A DNA stretch of 64,000 nucleotides from Thermoplasmata archaeon (lineage in GTDB: Archaea; Thermoplasmatota; Thermoplasmata; Thermoplasmatales; Thermoplasmataceae). Below are positions 20,007 to 30,105 of the stretch, piece after piece. The DNA lies in assembly GCA_021794355.1 (NCBI GenBank), contig JAJYRA010000084.1:59038-123037 (forward strand), in the 5' to 3' direction. Positions within the stretch are counted from its first letter, which is position 1, and each line of letters starts with the position of its first letter. Made by a program: the position numbers and the translations under genes. Below the pieces are notes generated by a model. It saw only the letters and a list, made by a program, of their open reading frames with translations. It was not told the origin of the DNA and did not search any database.

Positions 20007-22403
20007 TTAAAGTGTCAGTAGCCATCCAAAAAATATTTTAAAAGCTCTGTTTATTTCAGGTTCAAATGGAATCCTTAATATTCCTTCAATTTCTTGTGTT
20101 TCTGGCTTAATCTCATTTGATTTTGTCGTTTTTATCTTTATGATTGGTCGTATAAATATTGTACCAGAACTTAGATGAGAACTGATTATTTTCCTAGTTT
20201 CAGGCAAAATCATTACTGCATCCTTCGGGTTCTGACCTTCTAGATCAATGGAGCTATAGGGAAAATTGAACAAAACAAAGCAAAATTTTGGTTCTGGTAA
20301 ACCTTTCTTCCTGTTGTTCAGAATATTCTGGAGTATTCTTGCCACGTTGGCATCATATTCAGGAATGTTGGAGTATAAACTGTGATCTATGAAAACTGCA
20401 TAAGCCTTGCCGTTGCTCAGTTGTGTTCTTTTATACTCCCCCTCACCATGGAGCTTTTTTCCAGGCCAGTCTATAATTCTAAGATTACTGAACATGTTAC
20501 CATTTTTCTGTTTCATTTCTATAGAAATTACATTATTCTTGTCTTTTATTGATTTTTCAGGAAATTCTCCCATTACAACTATACTATGCATTAAATTTTC
20601 CATCGTTTCTATGCCTTCCCTAATATCCCATGTGTAATTGGTCTGTTCAGTTATGGAATCCAGAAAATTGAGAAAGAAAGAAAGAAATGTGGTTTTTCCG
20701 GAATTTTCAGGACCAACTAAATTGAGAGTGCTGAAGTTTTGGCTATCCACAAGATATTCCTCCCCATATTGATTTGTGCCTCTTGAAATCATTCTTTCTT
20801 CATAGCGCTTGTATGCAACCGTGGATTGCTCGTTCATAATATCAATCCTGATGGGGGTGGCAATCAGTGAGGCTACAAGTGATAGGATCAATATAGAAAA
20901 TAGGCTCATATAAAAATCCAGGGAATTTGTGTTCAGGATATTTCTATCCCTAAGGATCATATAACCTGTTAGAAACAGTGCTATAAATCCAGTCATCATT
21001 CCGCCTTTCCTTGTTCCAGGAGAGATAAAACCAGAAATGACGTACGAAACGACTAATAAAAATGTTAACAGAACAATGAAGATTAGAACGGAAATGAGGT
21101 TAATGTTCAAGGAGTTGCTGAAAACCAGTGTATCGCGGATAAAAACATTTCCAATCAGGGGAACTTTTCCATTTATGAAGATGAATAGTAAAATCACCAG
21201 GAACGATAAAAGTCCGGCTGATAGGAAGTTTAGAACTTCGTTCTTGATCTTTGAAAGCAACCCCTTTGAAAATACATAAGTGGTGGATACGTATAAAATA
21301 ATTATGGAACCCATTAGAATAAACTGCCTTAGTATTAGCAGGAAAAGTAAGTAATAAATGAGGTAGGGGAGTGAAAAAATAATACCCTGAATCCCAACAT
21401 TTAAAAAATTGAAGTTGTAAATGGAATAGATGACTGTAACAATTACGATAAGAATGGAAAAACCATTCAGGAATTTTTTACTTCCAGTGGCAGCGGTGTG
21501 CATTCCGAACTTTGAAGTTAAACCAATAATCAACGTAAGAAGTGGGATCAATAAAAGGAGATCAATGATGAATGATGAAAAACTTGTAAAGGATATGAGA
21601 TGGAAATTCCCCTCCTCTGATAGTGCAATTGATAAAATTATCATAACTGCTGCCGGACCTGAAGCATTTATCAGGAATGTGGGGTCTTTTTCTCTTACCT
21701 TGAATCGAAGTTGGTATCCCAGAGAAAGAAATAACAGCATTGAGACTGGAATCAGAACATAAAAGATTGAAGTGTATGAATAGGGAAGAACAGAATAGAA
21801 AATTTGAGATGAAAGGGTTATGAAAATTATTGACACATAAAATACTGCCGCGTATGGAACACGTATCCTTTTGTCCAAATCTATGAACTTACCCTGCAAA
21901 AATGAAAGAAATATGGAATTACTCATTCCATAATAGGCTAGTGCCATAAGGATAAGAAAGAATAAAAATGTGGTGCCCTGTGAAGTGGAGTGTCCGGACA
22001 AACTATTTGATAAAACAAGGAATATCTTCAGGAAAAGGAATATAAAAATAATTATGGCGGGCCTGATCGCTGATCTGTATAGTATCTGGGAGCTTTCATC
22101 TTTTCCTTTTCTAAAATCCGTTTCCCTAATTCTGGAATATAATCTGGATTTTAAGAAAGTGATAATAAATAGGAAGAAAAAAACCTTGGAGTATGAAGGA
22201 ATGCCAATGTGCGAATCGATTCCAAATAGGGTTTCAATGGAACCTAAGGAGGAGAAGTTAAGGCTTACACCCTTAGAGTTGATGAACAGAAGAGATGTTA
22301 GAAAAAACAAAAGGAAAAATATGGGAAAAAGAACCGTGTTTAAAATAAATAGGGCGTTGAAATTCGTTTTTTGTATCCTTGAATCCGCCCCTGGATTGAT
22401 CAA
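20007..22403 (-). CDS. Polytopic membrane protein with C-terminal P-loop GTPase-like domain
   Basis: About 14 hydrophobic segments, then NLVGPENSGKTTFLSFFLNFLDS (Walker A) and IIDWPGKKL (DxPG). Confidence 0.75.
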   Translation of the reverse strand: MINPGADSRIQKTNFNALFILNTVLFPIFFLLFFLTSLLFINSKGVSLNFSSLGSIETLFGIDSHIGIPSYSKVFFFLFIITFLKSRLYSRIRETDFRKGKDESSQILYRSAIRPAIIIFIFLFLKIFLVLSNSLSGHSTSQGTTFLFFLILMALAYYGMSNSIFLSFLQGKFIDLDKRIRVPYAAVFYVSIIFITLSSQIFYSVLPYSYTSIFYVLIPVSMLLFLSLGYQLRFKVREKDPTFLINASGPAAVMIILSIALSEEGNFHLISFTSFSSFIIDLLLLIPLLTLIIGLTSKFGMHTAATGSKKFLNGFSILIVIVTVIYSIYNFNFLNVGIQGIIFSLPYLIYYLLFLLILRQFILMGSIIILYVSTTYVFSKGLLSKIKNEVLNFLSAGLLSFLVILLFIFINGKVPLIGNVFIRDTLVFSNSLNINLISVLIFIVLLTFLLVVSYVISGFISPGTRKGGMMTGFIALFLTGYMILRDRNILNTNSLDFYMSLFSILILSLVASLIATPIRIDIMNEQSTVAYKRYEERMISRGTNQYGEEYLVDSQNFSTLNLVGPENSGKTTFLSFFLNFLDSITEQTNYTWDIREGIETMENLMHSIVVMGEFPEKSIKDKNNVISIEMKQKNGNMFSNLRIIDWPGKKLHGEGEYKRTQLSNGKAYAVFIDHSLYSNIPEYDANVARILQNILNNRKKGLPEPKFCFVLFNFPYSSIDLEGQNPKDAVMILPETRKIISSHLSSGTIFIRPIIKIKTTKSNEIKPETQEIEGILRIPFEPEINRAFKIFFGWLLTL

Positions 22404-22404
22404 A

Positions 22405-23838
22405 TTATAACCTGTGTTTTATGTTTTCAGCTATTTCAATAACCGATTCCATTTCCACCTTAGTTATTTTTTCCGTACCCTTGAGAGAGAAATTTACGGA
22501 GAGTGCAGATAAGCGATTTTCCATATTCTCATCCCCCTTCACGTAATTTTTTAACTCTTCCAGTGCATTGACCACCTTTCTGACATCCATTGTCTGTATG
22601 TCCTTAATAAGCATATCCACATTGTTTTCTCTTCTGCTTGACCCCAAATTCTTATCTTCAACCTTTGGTGTTTCACCTGTTGTGTTATTGGATTGCACCG
22701 AGGGTGGAGCTGCTTCTACTTTACTAAACTTTCGTTCAAACATTCCATCCACCTGCAACTCACCCCTCCACTGATCGGAGGCTTCAAGCAGAACTGTTCC
22801 TCTTAAGTGTCCGCTCCCTTCGGGTATTAATCGGGTCTCCATTTCCTGATAATCATTAATTTTTAGGTTGGATAGGGAAATTATGGGTTGACCAATAAGA
22901 TCAAAGGCACCCATCAGACCGTTCAGGTTAATTCTTAAGGTACTCATATCAACTATGGGTCTTATCTTGAATATGATGGAAAATTCCTCACCTTCCCTCA
23001 TTGTTCCCGAGAGAGAATATGATACGGACCTCGTTACGTAATTAGAAGGTTCCTTTGTTGAATCAATTATGGAGAATATGGTATCCCTCACCATATCATT
23101 TAGATATGCAAAATTCCCGTTGTGCTTGAACTTTATCATATAATCAGGAACTTCCAGCTCAGAAAGGTTAATTTTTTCTTCATTGTTTGCGTATTTAATC
23201 AGGTCATTTATTACATTTAAATCCTTCACCCTGGAACACATCAATACCACAAGTCCCTTTATTTGTGAATTAGATGAAGATAGAAGCTCCAATAATTGCT
23301 TTTCATATTTCTTAAATATGGACTTTCTATAAACGCAGGATTCCAGAAGAAATATACCGGATGTTACAGATAGATCTGATGAAGCAGATCCCATGTTATT
23401 AACTGCTTCCTCAGCGTACATTTCAAGGTCATCCTTCCAGTTTTTCTTGATATATCGACTCAGTTCCAGAAATCCTTTAGATTTATCCTGTTCATTTTCA
23501 GAATTCAGGAGTAATTTAATGGATTCCAGCTTCTGATCTCTCTTTTTTTCATCGGCCTCATTCTCAAATTTTTTAAGTGTATTTTCAAAGTACGTTAGAT
23601 TCTTCTTATCGACTTTCTTTGTTTCCAACACCCCTCTCATGGAGATTATGAGATTTGAGAGTAAATTATCCTGATATGGATTCAAGAGGGTCGATTCGAC
23701 AAGTGTTCTTATGTATTTTATACTGTTCTTTTCAACGGGAGTAATATCACTTCTTTTTTCAATTCTTTTGCACTCTTTAAACAGCTTTTTAGCAACTTCT
23801 ATTTTTGACTTTATATTGTTATCCTTCAACATCCACAT
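22405..23838 (-). CDS. HEAT-like helical repeat + beta-rich domain protein
   Basis: Helical repeats, then beta-rich segment and C-terminal helical region; packed between GTPase-locus genes. Confidence 0.5.
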   Translation of the reverse strand: MWMLKDNNIKSKIEVAKKLFKECKRIEKRSDITPVEKNSIKYIRTLVESTLLNPYQDNLLSNLIISMRGVLETKKVDKKNLTYFENTLKKFENEADEKKRDQKLESIKLLLNSENEQDKSKGFLELSRYIKKNWKDDLEMYAEEAVNNMGSASSDLSVTSGIFLLESCVYRKSIFKKYEKQLLELLSSSNSQIKGLVVLMCSRVKDLNVINDLIKYANNEEKINLSELEVPDYMIKFKHNGNFAYLNDMVRDTIFSIIDSTKEPSNYVTRSVSYSLSGTMREGEEFSIIFKIRPIVDMSTLRINLNGLMGAFDLIGQPIISLSNLKINDYQEMETRLIPEGSGHLRGTVLLEASDQWRGELQVDGMFERKFSKVEAAPPSVQSNNTTGETPKVEDKNLGSSRRENNVDMLIKDIQTMDVRKVVNALEELKNYVKGDENMENRLSALSVNFSLKGTEKITKVEMESVIEIAENIKHRL

Positions 23839-25509
23839 TCACCTCAGATGGAATCTTTTCCTGGAATTTGCTTCATCTTCATCCGGGCCTATCAACTTAT
23901 TGAGTATATCATCCAGGTCTGGTGGTAGCAGAATTTTCTTTTTCTTGATTCTTTTCTGAACCTGCATCAAAAGATAATACATTTTTTTCTGATCGAAAGC
24001 TTCATTATTTTCACCTATGAGGTGCAGAATGTTTTTTAATGAATCCAGATCATCGAATTTGTTCTCCGTAAGTGCTATGTCGAACATATCGAAAAGGTCC
24101 TTCCTTGCAAGTTCAAAGTCCTTTAGGATAGCCAGGCTACGAGAAAGTTTAATATAATCTGGATTTGTGGTCATGATAACTTTTGCCCAGGCTTTATAAA
24201 TGGAGGGAATAGCTGTGAAGATGCTTTTCCCCATATTTATGTTAGAATCTTCTTTCAAGAGTTCCCTGACAATTATATCATTAATCTTAACGGGATTTAC
24301 CGAACTGGCAGATTTGAGAAATTGAATCAGATTTCTTCCCCCGACCGAATGGGGATCAGATTTAATTAAAACAGGAATTAATCTCATCAACCTTTCATCA
24401 GAATCAGACCTACCTCTCAAGTCATCCAGATCCTTTTCCATGTAGTCGATCGCCGTATCTATGAGATCATCCCGGTATCCACTCTTCACAACGATGTCAT
24501 CTATAATATTATAATACTCGTCCCTTGTTCCGTAAGTGCCCATCTCTGCAACTTTAAATGCAGTGCTTATTGCCTGTGAAGGCTCGGCGTTCTTACATAT
24601 GGATTTAATTATTTTTGATATAAGGTAGTTTGATATCTTGGATCTATTTCCCATTGAAGGTACATCATATGCATTGCTGAACTCGTAGATTTTACCCGTT
24701 TCTATAAGCCTTAAATATTCATTTGAAACGGTTCTGATCAAGCTGTCTTCTCCGGGCAATATCACTTTTTTCAAAATGGGGTTGATCAATACCTGAGAGT
24801 TATTTTCAACTTTTGGCATGGTTCCCACCATATCAAAAATTAATTCATCTGATGGAGGAGTATAATCATAAGTTGAATATGTGAATACAATCCATGGTGG
24901 GAAAAGACTTTCGAGCGTGGAAATCTGTTTGAACATGGATATAAAATCTGGTGAAATAACTCCAACCTTGATCTCGTTCTGGAAGATGTTCAAGAATAAC
25001 CCATAAACTACATCCCGAGAGTATTCCTTGTTTGCCTGCGCCAGTAAATCTTCCCCATAGGATTCATCCTTAACATCGATTTCTATGTTAACAGTGGGTA
25101 AATCCATAAAATTTCCATTGGGTAACTTTAACTTGTCCAGATCCTTAACTGACGTTATTCCTTTCAGATGGTGCCTGTCCAGTTCTTCCAGATTTTTTCT
25201 TGCTCCAACGAAGTTGTTTTGGTCCAGTATAAGAAAGTGGCTATATAAAGCACCTTCTCTGCCATGAACATCCTTTCCTATATTTTTTACAAAATTCATT
25301 GCTACTTTCCCGGATGGTAAAAGCATAAGTCGCCTTCCTTCCTTAAACTTCAGGTTGTCCATCCCAAAGGGAAGGCTGTGCTTTTCAAGAAATCTAAAAT
25401 CATCCTCCACAAGGGCTGAACTACTGGAGATAAATTGAAAACCAGATTTTCCCCTGTTTTCTGCCCACCCGTAGAGGACCTGGTCAGCCGATACACTGTT
25501 TACGGTCAC
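23839..25509 (-). CDS. GTPase-associated protein 1 (GAP1-N like)
   Basis: N-terminus ADQVLYGWAENRGKSGFQFISSSSAL...DVHGREGALYSHFLILDQNNF resembles GAP1-N; 4-bp overlap with the GTPase gene. Confidence 0.6.
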   Translation of the reverse strand: MTVNSVSADQVLYGWAENRGKSGFQFISSSSALVEDDFRFLEKHSLPFGMDNLKFKEGRRLMLLPSGKVAMNFVKNIGKDVHGREGALYSHFLILDQNNFVGARKNLEELDRHHLKGITSVKDLDKLKLPNGNFMDLPTVNIEIDVKDESYGEDLLAQANKEYSRDVVYGLFLNIFQNEIKVGVISPDFISMFKQISTLESLFPPWIVFTYSTYDYTPPSDELIFDMVGTMPKVENNSQVLINPILKKVILPGEDSLIRTVSNEYLRLIETGKIYEFSNAYDVPSMGNRSKISNYLISKIIKSICKNAEPSQAISTAFKVAEMGTYGTRDEYYNIIDDIVVKSGYRDDLIDTAIDYMEKDLDDLRGRSDSDERLMRLIPVLIKSDPHSVGGRNLIQFLKSASSVNPVKINDIIVRELLKEDSNINMGKSIFTAIPSIYKAWAKVIMTTNPDYIKLSRSLAILKDFELARKDLFDMFDIALTENKFDDLDSLKNILHLIGENNEAFDQKKMYYLLMQVQKRIKKKKILLPPDLDDILNKLIGPDEDEANSRKRFHLR

Positions 25510-27170
25510 AGTTCTCCAACCTCCCCGATCCAGTTTGCAATAAATATAAATCCTGAATTTACCTCTGGGTCAAATCTGATTTCATACATACCACCTACAC
25601 CCACATCCAACTTCGGTACAATTTCTCCGGTCTGGTCTCTTTCCGTTTTAATATATATTTTAAAGGCGGATGGATTCTTTATATTTTTTGAAACGTATGC
25701 GTAAGTATTCCTGAGTAACTTTAGGAGGTCTATGGCAGAATATTTAAAAACGGCATCTGGCAGTGTGTCGGTTTTTGTGAATAGAAAAGCTATATTTGGT
25801 TTTGATTTTCTATCAAACCTGGCATTCAGTATGGTTTCTATTATCCTTCTATATTGTAAATCTCTGGTTGCCCACTCCCTATAACTGGAGCAATCAATCA
25901 TCACCAGATATCCCTTGGCTTTCAAAAGATACTCAAACCTTGTATTCGTCAACATTCTTCTAACATTTTCTGGTCCACCCTGAAGACTGTTAAAGGTTTC
26001 CCCTGCTATATCGTTAATTCTCAGAAATATTTTATTTGAACCGAACCTTTTTCTTTTTGTGAATTGAAATATGACCTCACCGACCCTGTCCTTTGCCGTC
26101 AACTCCGGAAACTTGTGTTCTGTGAATATCCTGTTAATGTATTCTTCCATCAGCTCTATTCCGTTAACCACATCTGCTTCAACATTTATGGCCTCCTCGA
26201 TATCCCTCAGGAAATGGAAGAAATAAGCCAGAAAGGTTGTTTTACCCGCAGCTGGAGGGCCGATTATGGCTATGGCATCCCTTTGATCATATTTGGTTTC
26301 AACCTTTAGATTTTGCCTGTAAACTGGTGCATTGTTCTGGTTTTCCTGCGGTGCCTTTACCTCATTGCCTGAGGGTTTCTCACTCTTCTTGAATTCTGGT
26401 TTATATCCCTCGTTGTCCGATGAAACAGCCGTCATAACTGGCCCTTCTTGCTGAGGAATATTGCCTATACCTTTGTTATTTTTTACGAAATTCATTCTTC
26501 TTTCCCTCGATGAATAATAATTTACTATAAACAGGAGGGCTATTAAAATTTCTGTAAATCCGATTAATAATATAAAATTATTCGTTGAAAAATTATCTGG
26601 AATGAGTAACATTTCTATAAACGCTAATAGTGAGAATGTCCCTATTATTCCTGCGCTTACTATTATTTTTGGTGTTGATATGGAAACAAGAGTGGCGATT
26701 TCTAGGGTGAAGTAGATCGGATACCAAAATAGCTTCATATCATTAATATAAAAAAAGGAGGTGGGAAAGGCATTTTTTGGAAATATTGCTATGGACATTA
26801 ATGTGCTGATAAACATCCCCAGACCTGTAAGACTACTGATTACAATAAACCTTCTGGAAGGCTTTGAAAGGCCATAATTTATTGCATCTGTTACCCTTTT
26901 TAGTTTTCCTACCTCGGAGGCACTCATAAACATAAAAATAAATCCGATATAGGGTATTATGGATAAAATAATATAAAGCCCAGTTTTAAGCGTACCTGAG
27001 GAGAGGTTCCTGTAATAAATTTCTGACGAGACGACAATCCTCTGATTGGACTCAATAGCACTCTTTCTGTTTCCCGTGTACCAGATTAGAAGAATAAATG
27101 ATGATACTAGAGTCATGAAAAATATTGATGTCTCGGCCCCAATGCCGTTGAAAGGAGGACTGAATATCAT
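25506..27170 (-). CDS. Membrane-anchored GTPase (DO-GTPase-like)
   Basis: 6-7 N-terminal TM segments, then AIIGPPAAGKTTFLAYFFHFLRD (G1), INDIAGETF (G3), FLFTKTDTLPD (G4). Confidence 0.75.
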   Translation of the reverse strand: MIFSPPFNGIGAETSIFFMTLVSSFILLIWYTGNRKSAIESNQRIVVSSEIYYRNLSSGTLKTGLYIILSIIPYIGFIFMFMSASEVGKLKRVTDAINYGLSKPSRRFIVISSLTGLGMFISTLMSIAIFPKNAFPTSFFYINDMKLFWYPIYFTLEIATLVSISTPKIIVSAGIIGTFSLLAFIEMLLIPDNFSTNNFILLIGFTEILIALLFIVNYYSSRERRMNFVKNNKGIGNIPQQEGPVMTAVSSDNEGYKPEFKKSEKPSGNEVKAPQENQNNAPVYRQNLKVETKYDQRDAIAIIGPPAAGKTTFLAYFFHFLRDIEEAINVEADVVNGIELMEEYINRIFTEHKFPELTAKDRVGEVIFQFTKRKRFGSNKIFLRINDIAGETFNSLQGGPENVRRMLTNTRFEYLLKAKGYLVMIDCSSYREWATRDLQYRRIIETILNARFDRKSKPNIAFLFTKTDTLPDAVFKYSAIDLLKLLRNTYAYVSKNIKNPSAFKIYIKTERDQTGEIVPKLDVGVGGMYEIRFDPEVNSGFIFIANWIGEVGEL

Positions 27171-27275
27171 TCTATACCCTTTATTTCAATTTCACGATTT
27201 AATACCATGCCAAACTAACCCTATTTTATTTATTTACATATATCCTCAATGATTATAAGATTTGAATGAACCGAT

Positions 27276-29138
27276 CTATTTTTTCTTGAATACTTCCTCA
27301 TCCTGGATCTTTGACTGAATTCCTGAATTTTCCTTCTCCATTATTTTCCATACATAAATGACATCCTTGAGGCTGCAGTCAGTAATTCTTGATATGGACT
27401 TTAATCTGGCAACACCCGAAATCTTAAGTTCATCCAAGGTTTCCTTCCTTATCTTTTCAATTTTGTCTTTGCTGGGGGCCTGGTCTTTTGCCATGAGTAT
27501 ATCCCTTATTTCAGTGGCCTGGGCATTGTTTTCATCCCAATAAACGGTCCCATCCCTCATGTCTCTCAAAATAATAAGAAAATTTTTGCTTTCAATACCT
27601 GAATTAGAAATATTTCTGATCTGGTTTATTACACTTTCTTCAAACCCGTTGGGTGACCCGATGACCCCTATGACAAAAGAACCTTCATTGTTTGAGTTCT
27701 CGATTAATATTCCTAAAATTCTAGCGAGATCCTCGTTGTTAAAAGGGTGTTGATCAATACCCAGTTTTATATTTTTATCAGATCTAAAAAGGGCCGATTC
27801 ATGGATATTGAAAATGAAAGCAAGACTTATCCTAACGTCACTTCTAAGAAATCTCTTTTTAATATATCTGTAAACAACACCACGACTTCTCAATGGGAAA
27901 TTATCAGATGTCACAAATTCTGGCATCTCAGTAACATAATATTTGTTCATGATATCCTTAATCTTCACCTTTCCTTCAAAATCCATTCTTGGATTTGATA
28001 ATTTTATGGACTTTTCATCGTTTAACAATGAATCTGCCGATTCAAAAAACGAAACCTCCCTGATTCTGGCCTCCTCCTCTGTGCATGAAAAAGAGGGATC
28101 CACGATTCCTGTTCCTCCCCTACTGGATTGGACTATTAACTGCTTCATTGTGTTGATGGTGGTTATCTGTGACTCTATTTCCTCTTCCAGTTTGGAATTA
28201 GCCTCCCGTATGAGATTATCGATTCTCTTGCTTTCAATTTGTTTTAGTTCCGGGTTGCCGCTTATGTCTGGGTCTGAATTTAACCTTCCTTTTTCATTTT
28301 CAAGCTCCATTATTTTATTTTTCATTTTGGACTGAAAATCCTTCAGCTCTCTAAGAGGGGAATCTATATCTACCGCACTTAATCTTTTAAGATCCTTGTT
28401 CCTCAACAATGTGATTGCTTCTGATACTCTGTTGTAAATATCAGTCATTTCATTGCCTGAAATCAGATCTCCCAGTTCCTTCTCTATCTTTCCCCTTCTA
28501 TTTTCAAGGTCCAGAGCCATTTTCATAACTCTTTCATAATTGTTAAATAACTTCTTAATTTGACCCGGATCGATTTGGATGAATGAAATAACTCCCTCCG
28601 TGATTTTTTGAAATCTTGTCCTGTACTTTTCCTCCATTGCTTGGGATATCTCACCTCTCACATTCTTACCTGAGAGGATATCAATTGTATTGAGAAAATT
28701 ATCCATATTTTCATTATACCATTCCTTGATTAATCTATATATCTGATCGTCCCTATTTATCAAAAGCGTTCTTATGGAATCACTATTCATTGAATCTATT
28801 CTTGAAAAATGTTCCAATTTCTCTACGGACTCATATTCATCCTCTGAAAATTTTCTGATGAATTGCTCGATCTCCTGGTCGTTAAAACTTTTACTCTCCA
28901 TATCTTTCTTAAATGATAGTGAAATTTTCAATTGTGCCAGTTTTATGTTAGCAAGCGCACTTTTTGCCATTTCCATTCCGATCTTTTCAGCACATCGGGT
29001 GCTTATGGTACTGTAATAAGAATCTAAATCCCTCATTAATCTCTTCCTGCTGCTTGAGTCCATCGTTGTTATATCCCTGTAATCCTTTCCAGCTTCCTGA
29101 AGGGCTCTCCTGAAAATTGTAATGCATTCACTTTCCAT
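27276..29138 (-). CDS. Large coiled-coil protein with C-terminal alpha/beta domain
   Basis: 620 aa, long heptad-rich region, then alpha/beta region (FVIGVIGSPNGFEESVINQIRNISNSGIESKNFLIILRDMRDG). Confidence 0.55.
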   Translation of the reverse strand: MESECITIFRRALQEAGKDYRDITTMDSSSRKRLMRDLDSYYSTISTRCAEKIGMEMAKSALANIKLAQLKISLSFKKDMESKSFNDQEIEQFIRKFSEDEYESVEKLEHFSRIDSMNSDSIRTLLINRDDQIYRLIKEWYNENMDNFLNTIDILSGKNVRGEISQAMEEKYRTRFQKITEGVISFIQIDPGQIKKLFNNYERVMKMALDLENRRGKIEKELGDLISGNEMTDIYNRVSEAITLLRNKDLKRLSAVDIDSPLRELKDFQSKMKNKIMELENEKGRLNSDPDISGNPELKQIESKRIDNLIREANSKLEEEIESQITTINTMKQLIVQSSRGGTGIVDPSFSCTEEEARIREVSFFESADSLLNDEKSIKLSNPRMDFEGKVKIKDIMNKYYVTEMPEFVTSDNFPLRSRGVVYRYIKKRFLRSDVRISLAFIFNIHESALFRSDKNIKLGIDQHPFNNEDLARILGILIENSNNEGSFVIGVIGSPNGFEESVINQIRNISNSGIESKNFLIILRDMRDGTVYWDENNAQATEIRDILMAKDQAPSKDKIEKIRKETLDELKISGVARLKSISRITDCSLKDVIYVWKIMEKENSGIQSKIQDEEVFKKK

Positions 29139-29242
29139 ACCAATACCAATAATTGAATGCTTACCCCCTTATATGAGTTTCTACTTTCATTGTAGAATAC
29201 ATTTATTTAATGGACAAAGTATTAACATAGGGAGAAAAGAAA

Positions 29243-30091
29243 ATGAGTCTTGAGATATTGAGTAAAATTGAAGGTGTGGAAAGAAGGTCTGATCTTGGTG
29301 TTACCTATATTGTATCTCATTTAAGAGGACAATCCATTATTGATGATGATGCGGTTGAAACTCTTTTTTCATATTTAAGATCTGTTCTGAACCATTATGG
29401 GTCGACAAATGGTAACCACAGAGATGATTTACTAATTCTTAAGGGAAAGTGGCCCTTCTCTTCGTACTTCCTGGATTGTTGTGTGGACTTAAAAAGCCAT
29501 TGTGAATATAATACCGCCTCCTTTGGTACCATTGGAGGTTCCTTTTCCCTACTGTATTTAAGCGGTCAAAAAAGATATGTCTCAACAAATTCTCTTCTTT
29601 TGTCCATCACTCTTCCAGAATTGCTAAGGGATTTTAATTCCACGATTATATCCAGAACCCTGGGTTTTATTCCTGAAATTAATGACCCTCAAACCACTCC
29701 AATTCGTGATATACTGAAGAATTATGCTTCTGATAAGGTTCTGGATTTTAAATTGATAAATATGCTTAATACTGACAGGATATACAGGGCCTACCTGGAA
29801 ACAAATTTTGTAAAAATATCTAAGTTAGCCGGTCGAGATCTCAGGATGGATAAAGTGATGGATATAAATTCCAATTATCCATATTATAAGCTCCAGGATA
29901 GCCCTGCGTTGGAAAAAAATATTGAGGATTCAATCAAGGAGATAAATTCACTTATGGACCAGGAATATTTAAGACAGAGAATTTCTGAAAATAATTACAG
30001 TAATAATTCAGTATCCATATTTTCAAGCAGGAATGAGTTTGCCATGACCATTGATGAAGAAGGGCATGTTGATAAAATCACAATGGGATGA
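29243..30091 (+). CDS. Divergent ClpP/SDH-class (crotonase-fold) protein, probably catalytically degenerate
   Basis: IIDDDAVETLFSYLR...DDLLILKGKWPFSSYFLDCCVDLKSHCEYNTASFGTIGGSFSLLYLSGQKRYVSTNSLLLSITLP follows the ClpP/SDH layout. Confidence 0.45.
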   Translation: MSLEILSKIEGVERRSDLGVTYIVSHLRGQSIIDDDAVETLFSYLRSVLNHYGSTNGNHRDDLLILKGKWPFSSYFLDCCVDLKSHCEYNTASFGTIGGSFSLLYLSGQKRYVSTNSLLLSITLPELLRDFNSTIISRTLGFIPEINDPQTTPIRDILKNYASDKVLDFKLINMLNTDRIYRAYLETNFVKISKLAGRDLRMDKVMDINSNYPYYKLQDSPALEKNIEDSIKEINSLMDQEYLRQRISENNYSNNSVSIFSSRNEFAMTIDEEGHVDKITMG

Positions 30092-30105
30092 AAAGAGTGA
30101 TCTAA

